From contig JADJDQ010000021.1 of the NCBI GenBank assembly GCA_016702605.1, positions 124,001 to 188,000 of the forward strand: a stretch of 64,000 nucleotides of DNA, given 5' to 3'. Below are positions 17,053 to 26,221 of this stretch, piece after piece. Below the pieces are notes generated by a model, which had not been told where the DNA came from, ran no database searches, and saw nothing but the letters and a program-made list of their open reading frames with translations. This stretch comes from Candidatus Intricatilinea gracilis. Lineage in GTDB: Bacteria > Pseudomonadota > Gammaproteobacteria > Burkholderiales > Burkholderiaceae_C. Position 1 is the stretch's first letter; every line of letters begins with the position of its first letter. Position numbers and translations under genes: made by a program.

Positions 17053-17790
17053 ATGCCCCAACGCTCCACCCCCGCGGCCCCCGCAGCCGCCCTGGCCGAC
17101 AACGCCCGCGTCGCCACCCGCAGCGACGGCGAAGCCAGTCGCGAGCGCCTGCTGCGCGCCGGCCTGCGCCTGTTTGCGCAGCAGGGGTTCGCCCCCACCT
17201 CGACCCGTGAACTGGCGCAGGCGGCGGGTGTGAACATCGCCGCCATCAGTTATTACTTTGGCGACAAGGCGGGGCTGTACCGCGCCGTGTTCTTCGAGCC
17301 GCTGGGTGACCCTGCCGCCGACATCGCCGCCTATGCCGGCGCCGACCTGTCGATCGGTGATGCGCTGCGAGGCTTTTACCGCGCCATGCTCGAACCCCTC
17401 GCGCAAGGTGAGGACATGCGGCTGTGCGTGAAGCTGCGCATGCGCGAGATGATCGAACCCACCGGCCTGTGGGATCAGGAGATCGCCCTGGGCATCCGCC
17501 CCATGCACGAGGCCTTGCTGGCCGTGTTGTGCCGCCATCTCGGCCTGGCCGAGCCCGACGACGAGGTGCAGCGCCTCGCGGTGTGCCTCACCGGCCTGGC
17601 CGTGCACCTGCACGTGGGCCGCGACGTGATCGACGCCGTGGCGCCGCAACTCAACCGCAGCGCCGACTCGGCCGCCGCCTGGGCCGATTGCCTGCAGCGC
17701 CAGGGTCTGGCCATGGTCGACCACGAGTCGAGGCGCCGGTCGGCCTTGGCCGCCCCATGCCCGGTCGGTACGGCACGAGCGGCTGTTTGA
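17053..17790 (+). CDS. TetR/AcrR-family regulator, CecR-like
   Basis: A 245-residue TetR regulator. The helix-turn-helix is at about 35-80: RLFAQQGFAPTSTRELAQAA, then NIAAISYYFGDKAGLYRAVF. The C-terminal half, with MLEPLAQGEDMRLCVKLRMR and later LTGLAVHLHVGRDV, resembles the CecR/DUF1956 effector domain, which often controls RND or ABC exporters. ATG 17053 follows the palindrome. It lies 182 bases upstream of the adaptor-pump pair on the same strand, so it probably represses that pump. Confidence 0.85.
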   Translation: MPQRSTPAAPAAALADNARVATRSDGEASRERLLRAGLRLFAQQGFAPTSTRELAQAAGVNIAAISYYFGDKAGLYRAVFFEPLGDPAADIAAYAGADLSIGDALRGFYRAMLEPLAQGEDMRLCVKLRMREMIEPTGLWDQEIALGIRPMHEALLAVLCRHLGLAEPDDEVQRLAVCLTGLAVHLHVGRDVIDAVAPQLNRSADSAAAWADCLQRQGLAMVDHESRRRSALAAPCPVGTARAAV

Positions 17791-17972
17791 CATGCCTCGC
17801 GTTGCGCCGCAAGCGTCGCCGCTCACCTCGCCATCTGGCCTGCCGCCCCTGCTGCCGCCCCTGCTGTCGCATCTCGCAGTTAGCGCCCGTGTCGATCGAA
17901 GGCTGCGCCGTTCGTCGCGCAGGCTGCATCGCCCCCGTCCAGTTTTTTCGTTTGTCAGAAGTTCGAACCACC

Positions 17973-19184
17973 ATGCCGACCGCCGTCCTCCAGCCCTTGC
18001 CCCAGAGCCTTTCCCTGGCCAGCCCCAGGCACGCCTGGCGATTCAGTTCTCGGCCCGTCTTGCAGCCTGAGCAGCAATCGCTGCGCCGGGTTCATCCAGC
18101 CTGGTCACTGAGCCTGCTGCTGCTCGCCGCTGTGCTGGCGCTGCCTGCCTCGGCGGCGCCGAGTGCCGCGTCCGCACCCCCCGGTGCGTCGGCGCCGGCC
18201 AAGGCTGCCCTCACGGTCACCGTGGTGTCGCCCAGCAGCGCACAGGTGGCGGCCACACTCGCGGCCAACGGCAACATCGCCGCGTGGCAAGAGGCCATCA
18301 TCGGCAGCGAGGCCAACGGCCTGCGCCTGGCCGAGGTCAAGGTCGAGATCGGCCAGCAGGTCAAACGTGGCCAGCTGCTGGCTGTGTTTGCCGCCGACAC
18401 CCTCAAGGCCGAGCTGGCGCAGACCCAGGCCGCGCTGGCCGAGGCCGAAGCCACGCTGGCTGAAGCCGCCGGCAATGCCGCACGCGCCCGTGCACTGCGC
18501 GACAGCGGCGTCATGACCATCCAGCAGGTGCAGCAAAGCCTCACCGCCGAAACCACGGCCAAGGCGCGTGTCGCGGCGCAGAAGGCCCAGCTCGAGGTGC
18601 AGCAGTTGCGCTTGGCGCAGACCCAGGTGCTGTCGCCCGACGACGGCCTGATCAGTGCACGCTTGGCCACGGTGGGCTCGGTGGTCGGCGCTGGCCAGGA
18701 GCTGTTTCGCCTGATCCGCGGTGGCCGGCTCGAGTGGCGCGCTGAGGTGCCGGCGGCCGACCTGGCCCGAGTGCGCCCAGGTCAACGCACGACGCTCACC
18801 ACGCCATCGGGCCGCACGGTGCCCGGCATCGTGCGCCAGATTGCCCCCACGGTCGACGCCAACACACGCAACGGCCTGGTCTACGTCGACCTGCGTCCGG
18901 GGCCGGACAGCGACGCCCGCGCCGGCATGTTCGCGCGTGGTGAGTTCGCCTTCGACAAGCGTCAGGTGGCGACCTTGCCGTCGTCCGCCGTGTTGCTGCG
19001 TGACGGTTTCGAGGTGGTGATGAAGGTGGGTGCCGACTCGCGGGTGGCGCAGACCAAGGTCAAGGTGCTGTCGCGCGACGGTGACCGGGTCGCACTCGAA
19101 GGCCTGGGCGCCGACGTGCGTGTGGTCGAACGCGGCGCCGCCTTCCTGAGTGACGGCGACACGGTGCGGGTGGTCAAGCCATGA
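17973..19184 (+). CDS. RND efflux periplasmic adaptor (HlyD/MFP family)
   Basis: A 403-residue membrane fusion protein. A long N-terminal region leads to a hydrophobic export signal at about 44-64 (SLSLLLLAAVLALPASAA). Then come a lipoyl half-domain, an alanine-rich coiled coil (LAQTQAALAEAEATLAEAAG), the second lipoyl half (VLSPDDGLISARLATVGSVV) and a beta-barrel domain. It links the inner-membrane pump to an outer-membrane channel. ATG 17973 is the last start before the export signal that keeps the frame clear of the TetR gene. The last four bases overlap the pump gene. Confidence 0.88.
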   Translation: MPTAVLQPLPQSLSLASPRHAWRFSSRPVLQPEQQSLRRVHPAWSLSLLLLAAVLALPASAAPSAASAPPGASAPAKAALTVTVVSPSSAQVAATLAANGNIAAWQEAIIGSEANGLRLAEVKVEIGQQVKRGQLLAVFAADTLKAELAQTQAALAEAEATLAEAAGNAARARALRDSGVMTIQQVQQSLTAETTAKARVAAQKAQLEVQQLRLAQTQVLSPDDGLISARLATVGSVVGAGQELFRLIRGGRLEWRAEVPAADLARVRPGQRTTLTTPSGRTVPGIVRQIAPTVDANTRNGLVYVDLRPGPDSDARAGMFARGEFAFDKRQVATLPSSAVLLRDGFEVVMKVGADSRVAQTKVKVLSRDGDRVALEGLGADVRVVERGAAFLSDGDTVRVVKP

Positions 19185-22100
19185 ACGTCTCCGCCTGGTC
19201 GATCCGCCATCCGATCCCGGCCATCATGTTGTTCGTCCTGCTCACGCTGGGCGGGCTGATGAGTTTCCGGGCCATGAAGATCCAGCAGTTCCCTGACCTG
19301 GAACTGCCCACGGTGTCGGTCACGGCGTCACTGCCGGGCGCATCCCCCTCGCAGCTCGAGACCGAGGTGGCGCGCAAGATCGAGAACTCGATGGCGACGC
19401 TGCAGGGCCTCAAGCACCTGTACACCAAGGTGCAGGACGGCACGGCCACCATCACCGCCGAGTTCCGCCTCGAAAAGCCTACACAAGAGGCGGTCGACGA
19501 CGTGCGCGATGCCGTGAGCCGCGTGCGTGCCGATCTGCCGGCCGACCTGCGCGACCCGCAGGTGAGCAAACTCAACCTGTCGGGCGCACCCATCCTGACC
19601 TACACCGTGGCGGCGCCGCGTATGGACGCCGAGACGCTGAGCTGGTTCGTCGACAACGAGGTGACCAAGGCGCTGCTCAGCATCAACGGCGTGGGTTCGG
19701 TGGCACGGGTGGGTGGTGTGACACGCGAGGTGCGGGTGTCGCTCGACCCGGCGCGCCTGCTGGCCTTGCGCGCCAGTGCGGCGGACGTGAGCCGCCAGTT
19801 GCGCGCGGTGCAGCAGGAATCGTCGGCTGGCCGGGCCGATCTGGGCGGAGGTGAACAGACCGTGCGCACCATTGCCACGGTCAAGTCGGCCGACGAGCTG
19901 GCGCAGATGGACATCCCGCTGTCCGACGGCCGCCGCGTGCGCCTGGCGCAAATCGCCACCGTCACCGACACGGTGGCCGAACAACGCAGCGCTGCCTTGC
20001 TGAACGGCGCGCCGGTGGTGGGTTTCGAGATCACCCGCAGCCGCGGTGCCGGCGAGGTCGAGGTCGACCAGGGTGTCACCCGGGTGCTCGACGAGCTGCG
20101 TCAGGCGCACCCCGATCTGACCTTCGCCCAGGCCTTCAACATGGTCGACCCGGTGGTCGAGAACTACGACGGCTCGCTGCTGCTGCTGTACGAAGGCGCC
20201 ATCCTCGCGGTGATCGTGGTGTGGTTGTTCCTGCGTGAATGGCGCGCCACGCTGGTGGCAGCCACGGCCTTGCCGCTGTCGGTGATCCCGGCCTTCATCG
20301 GCATGTGGGCGCTGGGGTTCTCGATCAATGTGGTGACGCTGCTGAGCCTGTCGCTGGTGGTGGGCATCCTGGTCGACGATGCCATCGTCGAGATCGAGAA
20401 CATCGTGCGCCACCTCAAGATGGGCAAGAGCCCGTACCAGGCGGCGATGGAAGCGGCCGACGAGATCGGGCTGGCGGTCATCGCCACGACCTTCACGCTC
20501 ATCGCGGTGTTCTTGCCCACCGCCTTCATGGCAGGCATCCCAGGCAAGTTCTTCAAGCAGTTCGGCTGGACCGCGGCGCTCGCCGTGTTTGCCTCGCTGG
20601 TGGTGGCCCGTGTGCTCACACCCATGATGGCGGCCTACATGCTCAAGCCCATCGTGGTGGGTGAGGGGGATCAGGACGGCTTCGTGATGCGCAACTATCT
20701 GCGCGCCGCGGCCTGGTGCACCAGTCATCGCAAGACCACCATGGCAGCTGCGGCGGCGTTTTTTGTCGGATCGATCTCGCTGGTGCCGCTGCTGCCCACC
20801 GGCTTCATCCCGGCCGACGACTTCGGCCAGAGCCAGGTCAGCATCGAGCTGCCGCCGGGCAGCACGTTCAAGGACACCTTTGCCGCAGCCGAACAGGCCC
20901 GCGCGCTGGTCACCACCAACACCCATGTGAAGCAGGTGTACACCGCCATCGGTGGGGGTGCCTCGGGCAGCGACCCGTTTGCGGGCGGTGGTGCGGCCGA
21001 GGTACGCAAGGCCACGCTCACCCTCACGCTGACGGCAAGGCCCGACCGCCCCGGTGTACGCAAGCAGAAGATCGAACAGGATCTGCGCGAGCTGATGAAG
21101 CAGTTGCCCGGTGCCCGCGTCAAGGTTGGCCTGGGCGGTTCGGGTGAAGCCTATGTGCTGGTGCTGTCGGGCGACGACGGGGTGGCGCTGGCCGAAGCCG
21201 CGCGGGCAGTGGAGCGTGATCTGCGCACCATCCCCAACCTGGGCAACATCGCATCGACTGCCAGCCTGGTGCGGCCCGAGCTGGTCGTGCGGCCCGACTT
21301 TGCGCGCGCCGCCGATGCCGGTGTCACCACCGCTGCCATCGCCGACACGCTGCGTATCGCCACAGCCGGCGACTACGACGCCGCGCTGCCCAAGCTCAAC
21401 CTGGCGCAGCGCCAGGTGCCGATGGTGGTGCGCCTGCCCGACAGCGCACGGCAGGATCTGGCCCTGCTCGGCCAGTTGCCGGTGCCAGGCAAGAACGGGC
21501 CGGTCATGTTGTCCAACGTGGCCACCATCGCGCTCGAAAGTGGCCCGGCGCAGATCGACCGTTACGACCGCCAGCGCAACATCAACTTCGAGATCGAACT
21601 CAACAGCCAGCCGCTGGGTGACATCGTGGCCGCGGTCGAGAAGCTGCCCAGCCTGCAGCAACTGCCGCCCGGCGTGCGCCAGGCCACGCTGGGTGATGCC
21701 GAGGTGATGGGTGAGTTGTTCGAGAGCTTCGGCCTGGCCATGCTGACCGGCGTGCTGTGCATCTACATCGTGCTGGTGCTGCTGTTCAAGGGCTTCATGC
21801 AGCCGGCCACCATCCTGGCCGCGCTGCCGCTGTCGCTGGGTGGTGCCTTCGTGGCCTTGCTGATCACCAAGAGTGCGTTCTCGATGCCCAGCCTGATCGG
21901 CCTGATCATGTTGATGGGCATCGCCACCAAGAACTCGATCCTGCTGGTCGACTACGCCATCATTGCCCGCCAGGCCGGTTTGAACCGCATCGATGCCCTG
22001 ATCGACGCCTGCCACAAACGCGCCCGCCCCATCGTGATGACCACCATCGCCATGGGCGCCGGCATGATGCCCATCGCGCTGGGCTGGGGAGCCGACCCGA

Positions 22101-22270
22101 GCTTCCGACAGCCCATGGCGGTGGCCGTGATCGGCGGGCTGATCACCTCGACGTTCCTGAGCCTGCTGGTCATCCCGGTGGTGTTCACCTATGTGGATGA
22201 TCTGGTGCAGCTCAGCCTGCGGGGGGTGCGTCGTTTTCGGCCGACGCCTGTGGCGCCGAACCCCGTGTGA
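19181..22270 (+). CDS. RND efflux pump, HAE-1-like
   Basis: A 1029-residue RND transporter with the usual layout: TM1 (residues 8-28), a large periplasmic loop, TM2-6, a second large loop and TM7-12. The proton-relay aspartates are Asp399-Asp400 in VGILVDDAIVEIEN in TM4. This pattern is that of drug-type (HAE) pumps rather than metal pumps. It starts with an ATGA overlap on the adaptor gene, so the two are translationally coupled. No outer-membrane channel gene is linked; a channel elsewhere must be used, or the CzcC-like protein downstream. Substrates unknown. Confidence 0.92.
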   Translation: MNVSAWSIRHPIPAIMLFVLLTLGGLMSFRAMKIQQFPDLELPTVSVTASLPGASPSQLETEVARKIENSMATLQGLKHLYTKVQDGTATITAEFRLEKPTQEAVDDVRDAVSRVRADLPADLRDPQVSKLNLSGAPILTYTVAAPRMDAETLSWFVDNEVTKALLSINGVGSVARVGGVTREVRVSLDPARLLALRASAADVSRQLRAVQQESSAGRADLGGGEQTVRTIATVKSADELAQMDIPLSDGRRVRLAQIATVTDTVAEQRSAALLNGAPVVGFEITRSRGAGEVEVDQGVTRVLDELRQAHPDLTFAQAFNMVDPVVENYDGSLLLLYEGAILAVIVVWLFLREWRATLVAATALPLSVIPAFIGMWALGFSINVVTLLSLSLVVGILVDDAIVEIENIVRHLKMGKSPYQAAMEAADEIGLAVIATTFTLIAVFLPTAFMAGIPGKFFKQFGWTAALAVFASLVVARVLTPMMAAYMLKPIVVGEGDQDGFVMRNYLRAAAWCTSHRKTTMAAAAAFFVGSISLVPLLPTGFIPADDFGQSQVSIELPPGSTFKDTFAAAEQARALVTTNTHVKQVYTAIGGGASGSDPFAGGGAAEVRKATLTLTLTARPDRPGVRKQKIEQDLRELMKQLPGARVKVGLGGSGEAYVLVLSGDDGVALAEAARAVERDLRTIPNLGNIASTASLVRPELVVRPDFARAADAGVTTAAIADTLRIATAGDYDAALPKLNLAQRQVPMVVRLPDSARQDLALLGQLPVPGKNGPVMLSNVATIALESGPAQIDRYDRQRNINFEIELNSQPLGDIVAAVEKLPSLQQLPPGVRQATLGDAEVMGELFESFGLAMLTGVLCIYIVLVLLFKGFMQPATILAALPLSLGGAFVALLITKSAFSMPSLIGLIMLMGIATKNSILLVDYAIIARQAGLNRIDALIDACHKRARPIVMTTIAMGAGMMPIALGWGADPSFRQPMAVAVIGGLITSTFLSLLVIPVVFTYVDDLVQLSLRGVRRFRPTPVAPNPV

Positions 22271-22373
22271 GTCTTGCGCAACAACAAGCTTCGAGGTGAA
22301 TTGCTCATCAGCGCCGGGTGTCATGCCCGGTGCCGTCGGGCCGGGCCGGCCTGTCCATAGAATCCGCCGCTTC

Positions 22374-22826
22374 ATGCGTCGCCTCATCGCTGTCCTCTTG
22401 CTGGCTCTTGTGTCGTTGCAGTCCTCCTGGGCTGTGGCCGCGGCCTATTGCGGGCACGAAACCAGCCGTGATGCCGCCCACTTCGGGCATCACGTCGACG
22501 TGCACGTCACCGTTCCAGGTGACGGCCAAGGTGATGGTCGAGGCCATGGGCATGAGCGCGGTGTTCGGCATGCCGATGGGCAAGCCGATGCCTACCCGCT
22601 CGGAGCCGCGCTCGATGCCGCCGAACACGGCGACACCGACGATGTCGGCGCCCCGGGTGGTGGCCATTGCCACGACTGCCATGCCAGCCCCATCGGGGTG
22701 ATCCTGCCGCTGGCGCAGACCGGCGTGTACCTGTCCAGCAGCGCCGTCGCTGCGCCGCTTATGCAGCGCCTGCCGACGCCGCCCAGCCAGCCGCTCGAAC
22801 GCCCCGACTGGCAATCCCTCGCCTGA
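22374..22826 (+). CDS. CzcI-like His/Cys-rich exported protein
   Basis: A 150-residue exported protein beginning MRRLIAVLLLALVSLQSSWA. It is followed by metal-binding patterns CGHETSRDAAHFGHHVDVHV and GGHCHDCH, and by a second hydrophobic segment near the C-terminus. This is the CzcI type found at the head of czcCBA operons, thought to modulate or sense periplasmic metal. A TAGAAT -10-like box at 22358-22363 would leave almost no leader. It is the first gene of the metal operon; CzcC follows after 152 bases. Confidence 0.75.
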   Translation: MRRLIAVLLLALVSLQSSWAVAAAYCGHETSRDAAHFGHHVDVHVTVPGDGQGDGRGHGHERGVRHADGQADAYPLGAALDAAEHGDTDDVGAPGGGHCHDCHASPIGVILPLAQTGVYLSSSAVAAPLMQRLPTPPSQPLERPDWQSLA

Positions 22827-22978
22827 ACGGCGAGGCGGGCTCCTCGGGCAGCCCAAGATCACCACCACCTGTTGCTGCTCACGTCGGTCGACGTGGCACA
22901 TGCGCTTGTCGCGACGACGGGTTGGTCGACCCCTCGCCGGTTTTCCTCCCCCACCGTGGATGACCACCGGAGAACCGG

Positions 22979-24421
22979 ATGCTTCGAAGTTTTCGAGCAA
23001 GGCTGCTGCCTTGCGCCTTGGCGGCCTGCGCCGTCGCATCGGCCTTTGCCCAGGACAGCGGAGCTGCAGCAGCTTCCGCACCTGTCGCCGCTGCCACAGC
23101 TGAGCCGGCGGCGTCGACGCCTGGCCTGTCGCTCAGGCAAGCCTTCGAGCAGGCCTGGTCGCGCCAGCCCGAGCTGGTGTCGCTGTCTGCCAGGCGTGAA
23201 GCGGCCGAGGCCGGCCGGCGCGCCGCGGCGAGTTGGAGCGCCGAGCCTGCTTCGATCGAGTTGAACGGCACGAGTGACCAGCCGCTGGGCTCGGGGCTCG
23301 GCCGGCGTGATATCGAGGCTGCTGTCACCGTGCCGCTGTGGCTGCCCGGCGAGCGTCAGCGCTCGGGTCGATTGGCCGAGGCTGAATCCGGGGCGCTGGA
23401 CGCCCGGCTGCAGGCCGCCAGGCTGAAGCTGGCTGCTGTCGTGCGCAACGCCTGGTGGGCGGCGCAGCGTGCGGCGGTGCAGGTCGACCTGGCGCGGGAT
23501 CGATTGCTCCACACCCGTCAGCTGGCAGCCGACGTGGCTCGGCGATTCACCGCTGGTGACCTGTCTCGTGCCGACCAGGTGTCGGCCGACGCTGCCGTGG
23601 CCCAGGCTGAATCGACGCTGGCCGAAGCCACTGCCGATCAGCTGGGTGCCCGTTCAGCCTTGGTTGCCCTGCTGGGTGACGGCGTGTCGGCGTCGCCAGG
23701 TAACGGCGGTGCGAGAACCATTCGACAGGCCGGGTCGACGAACACCCAGGCATCTGGGCAGATGGATGGGCAGACGCCGGACCGCAGTGCCGGGTCCGAG
23801 TCGACAGCCCAGCGGGCAGTCCAGCCGCGGGTCGAGCCGGTAGTCGAACCCATGCCTGACGTGCCCGCCGACATGACCGGCACCGTCCGCAGCCACCCGG
23901 CGCTGGCCGAGTTGCTGGCGCGGGCCGAGGTGGGGCGCCTGGCGGCCGAGCTGGCTGCCGTGCAGACCCGCTCGAACCCCGAACTGCGCCTGGCCACGAC
24001 ACGCGAGCGGGGGCAGGCCGGTGAGGCTTACCGGCAAAGTGTCTCGGTGGGGGTGCGCCTGCCGTTTGGTGCGAGCCCACGCGCCGATGCCCGGGCCGCC
24101 GCCGCCCGGGCCGAGATGCTGGAGGCCGACAGCCTGGTCGCGATCGAACGTGCGCGCCTGGCCGGGGAGATCGACGCGGCGCGCACACGCGTCGACGCCA
24201 GCCGGCAGCAGCTTGACGCCGCCCAGCGCCGCGCCCGGCTGACCGGCGACCTGCGCGGTTTTGTCGACAAGGCTTTCAGGCTCGGTGAATCCGACCTGCC
24301 CAGCCGCCTGCGTGTCGAAGCCGAGGCGGCCGAGGCCGAGCGGCTCTTGGCGCGCGCTCGTGTCGACCTGGCGGCTGCCGTCTCCACCCTGCGGCAGGCC
24401 CTGGGCCTGCTGCCCGAATGA
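22979..24421 (+). CDS. czcC: CzcC-like outer-membrane efflux channel
   Basis: A 480-residue TolC-family outer-membrane factor with a signal peptide (cleavage near AFA-Q at about 24-25). Two repeated helical halves are seen: the first includes LSLRQAFEQAWSRQPELVSL, the second TVRSHPALAELLARAEVGRL. A low-complexity, Thr/Gln-rich insertion at about 240-285 separates them. It completes a tripartite metal pump with the CzcB- and CzcA-like proteins downstream. The stop overlaps the next ATG by four bases. Confidence 0.87.
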   Translation: MLRSFRARLLPCALAACAVASAFAQDSGAAAASAPVAAATAEPAASTPGLSLRQAFEQAWSRQPELVSLSARREAAEAGRRAAASWSAEPASIELNGTSDQPLGSGLGRRDIEAAVTVPLWLPGERQRSGRLAEAESGALDARLQAARLKLAAVVRNAWWAAQRAAVQVDLARDRLLHTRQLAADVARRFTAGDLSRADQVSADAAVAQAESTLAEATADQLGARSALVALLGDGVSASPGNGGARTIRQAGSTNTQASGQMDGQTPDRSAGSESTAQRAVQPRVEPVVEPMPDVPADMTGTVRSHPALAELLARAEVGRLAAELAAVQTRSNPELRLATTRERGQAGEAYRQSVSVGVRLPFGASPRADARAAAARAEMLEADSLVAIERARLAGEIDAARTRVDASRQQLDAAQRRARLTGDLRGFVDKAFRLGESDLPSRLRVEAEAAEAERLLARARVDLAAAVSTLRQALGLLPE

Positions 24422-25026
24422 AGCGAAGGATGACTCATCCCATGGACCATTTCGAACTCTCCACCAAAGCCGCACGCACCGCGCTCGCCGCGCTGCTGCT
24501 GGTGTGCCTCACCCCCGGCGTCTTTGCTGCCGACGACCATGGCCACGACCACGGCGCCGAACCTGCCGCTGCGGCCGGGCCAGCGCTGCCACGTTTCGAT
24601 GCCAGCTCCGAAACGTTCGAACTGGTCGGTGTGCTCGACGGCAAACGGCTGACGCTGTACCTCGATCACACCGGCGACAACAGCCCCGTCAAGGACGCCA
24701 GGCTCGAACTCGAACTCGCCGGCACAACAATCAAAGTCGAACCCCACGGCGACGGTGAGTTCGAAGCACTGCTCGCTTCCGAGCCCATGACCGGTGTGCT
24801 GACCGTCACCGCCACCGTGCTGGCCGGCAACGAATCCGACCTGCTCGCCGGTGAACTCGACATCCATGACGACCATGAGGCCGGGCACGTCGAGCCGGCG
24901 GCTGGTGGCTTGGCTGGGTTGATCCCCAAGGCCGGGCCGATCGGGGCTGCGGTTGTCGGTCTGCTGGTGCTGGCGGCTTTCGGCCTGCATCGCTTGCGCC
25001 TGCAGCGCCGTGGAGGTGCAGCATGA
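24418..25026 (+). CDS. His-rich periplasmic/membrane-anchored protein of the metal operon
   Basis: Up to 202 residues. A signal peptide (STKAARTALAALLLVCLTP) is followed at once by DDHGHDHGAEP, a likely metal-binding patch. A beta-rich domain (FELVGVLDGKRLTLYLDHTG) and a C-terminal hydrophobic helix (AAVVGLLVLAAFGLHRLRL) complete it. The domain is related to the N-terminal domain of some CzcB proteins and to the last gene of this operon. The ATG at 24418 overlaps the czcC stop; 24430 or 24442 are possible starts, the last having GAAGGA upstream. It may hand metal to the adaptor, by inference from position. Confidence 0.7.
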   Translation: MKRRMTHPMDHFELSTKAARTALAALLLVCLTPGVFAADDHGHDHGAEPAAAAGPALPRFDASSETFELVGVLDGKRLTLYLDHTGDNSPVKDARLELELAGTTIKVEPHGDGEFEALLASEPMTGVLTVTATVLAGNESDLLAGELDIHDDHEAGHVEPAAGGLAGLIPKAGPIGAAVVGLLVLAAFGLHRLRLQRRGGAA

Positions 25027-26141
25027 AGGCCCGGTGCATGACGACGTCGCTCGCGCTGCTGTTGGTGCTGGCCGCCACACTTGGCGCGCCCGCCCTGGCC
25101 GGTGATGGCCACGACCATGGTGATGCCCCGCCAGCGGCCAACAGCAACGGCCCCAAGCGGCTGGCCGATGGCAGCGTGTTTCTGCCCAAGCCGGCGCAGC
25201 GCCAGCTCAGCGTGCGCACCCTGGTGACCGAAGAGGCTGACCTGGCGCGTTCGGTGGAACTGAACGGCAAGGTGTTGGTGGACCCCAACGCGGGCGGCAT
25301 GGTGCAGCCGCTCAACGCCGGGCGCATCGAAGCCGGGCCGCGTGGCCTGCCCGAGCCCGGCCAGACGATACGCAAGGGTGAGGTGCTGGCCTATGTGGTG
25401 AGCTCGACCGCACCGATCGAACGCTCCAACCAGGCGGCACAACTGGCCGAGTGGCGAGCGGCCCGGCAACTGGCCGACAAACGTGTGGCGCGGCTCAAGG
25501 AGCTGGCCGACACCGTGCCGCGCAAGGAGGTCGAGGCGGCCGAGAGTGAAGCGGCCAGCCTGGCCGAACGTCTGTCGGCCGTGGGTGCCGGCCCGGCCAC
25601 ACGTGAGGCGCTGGTCGCCCCGGTGTCGGGTGTGATCGCGTCGGCCCACGTGGTGGCCGGCCAGGTGGTCGACGCCCGCGAACTGTTGTTCGAGATCATC
25701 GACCCGAGCCGCCTGCGCATCGAGGCACTGGCCTTCGACCCCGCCCTGGCGGCCAACGTCGGCAGTGCCAGCCTGGTGGTGGGTGAACAACGTATACCGC
25801 TCGAGTTTGTCGGCGCCGCGCGCAGTCTGCGTGAACAGGCCTTGCCGCTGGGCTTTCGTGCCCGTGGTGGGGCGCTGAGCAGCCTGGCCGTCGGCCAGCC
25901 GGTGCGGGTGTTCGTGCAGACGAAAGACAAGGTCAAGGGCATCGCCGTGCCGGTCGCCTCGTTGATGAAGAACCCGGCCAACCAGACGGTGGTGTGGGTC
26001 AAGACTGCGCCCGAACGGTTCGAGCCCCGTGCCATCACGACCGAGGCGCTGGACGGCGCCACCGTCGCCGTCACTTCGGGCCTGAAGGCCGGTGACCGTG
26101 TCGTCACGCAAGGCGCTGCCTTGATCAACCAGGTGCGCTGA
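25023..26141 (+). CDS. czcB: CzcB-like RND adaptor
   Basis: A 372-residue heavy-metal efflux adaptor. The signal peptide ends near ALA-GDGHDHGDAPP, so the mature protein begins with a His-rich metal patch. Lipoyl domains flank a helical hairpin rich in Ala/Glu (QAAQLAEWRAARQLADKRVA), followed by beta-barrel and membrane-proximal domains (IAVPVASLMKNPANQTVVWV). It starts with an ATGA overlap on the previous gene. It should join the CzcA pump to CzcC. Confidence 0.88.
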   Translation: MKARCMTTSLALLLVLAATLGAPALAGDGHDHGDAPPAANSNGPKRLADGSVFLPKPAQRQLSVRTLVTEEADLARSVELNGKVLVDPNAGGMVQPLNAGRIEAGPRGLPEPGQTIRKGEVLAYVVSSTAPIERSNQAAQLAEWRAARQLADKRVARLKELADTVPRKEVEAAESEAASLAERLSAVGAGPATREALVAPVSGVIASAHVVAGQVVDARELLFEIIDPSRLRIEALAFDPALAANVGSASLVVGEQRIPLEFVGAARSLREQALPLGFRARGGALSSLAVGQPVRVFVQTKDKVKGIAVPVASLMKNPANQTVVWVKTAPERFEPRAITTEALDGATVAVTSGLKAGDRVVTQGAALINQVR

Positions 26142-26189
26142 GATGACACGACCCCAAGCTCATTTCATTCGCTGCCCCCGCGGGGCGCA

Positions 26190-26220
26190 TCAATGCCTTC
26201 GGGCGGCCGGGCGGCATTGA
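26190..26220 (+). repeat. Stem-loop directly before the czcA start codon
   Basis: TCAATGCC (26190-26197) pairs perfectly with GGCATTGA (26213-26220), enclosing a GC-rich 15-base loop; the czcA ATG is at 26222. The whole 80-base gap, with CGACCCCAAG and CCCCCGCGGGG upstream, resembles the dispersed element near 4703. Folding would place the czcA ribosome-binding region in a stem. Confidence 0.55.
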
Positions 26221-26221
26221 C

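Noticed and set aside
22312..22334. Hairpin after the HAE-type pump as a strong terminator
   Set aside because: The stem (CCGGG/CCCGG core) is short with a seven-base loop and no T-run; termination there is possible but not supportable.
19328..22387. Minus-strand open frame of 1019 codons opposite the HAE-type pump
   Set aside because: Low-complexity His/Gln/Arg composition typical of an antisense shadow; the plus-strand pump is unambiguous.
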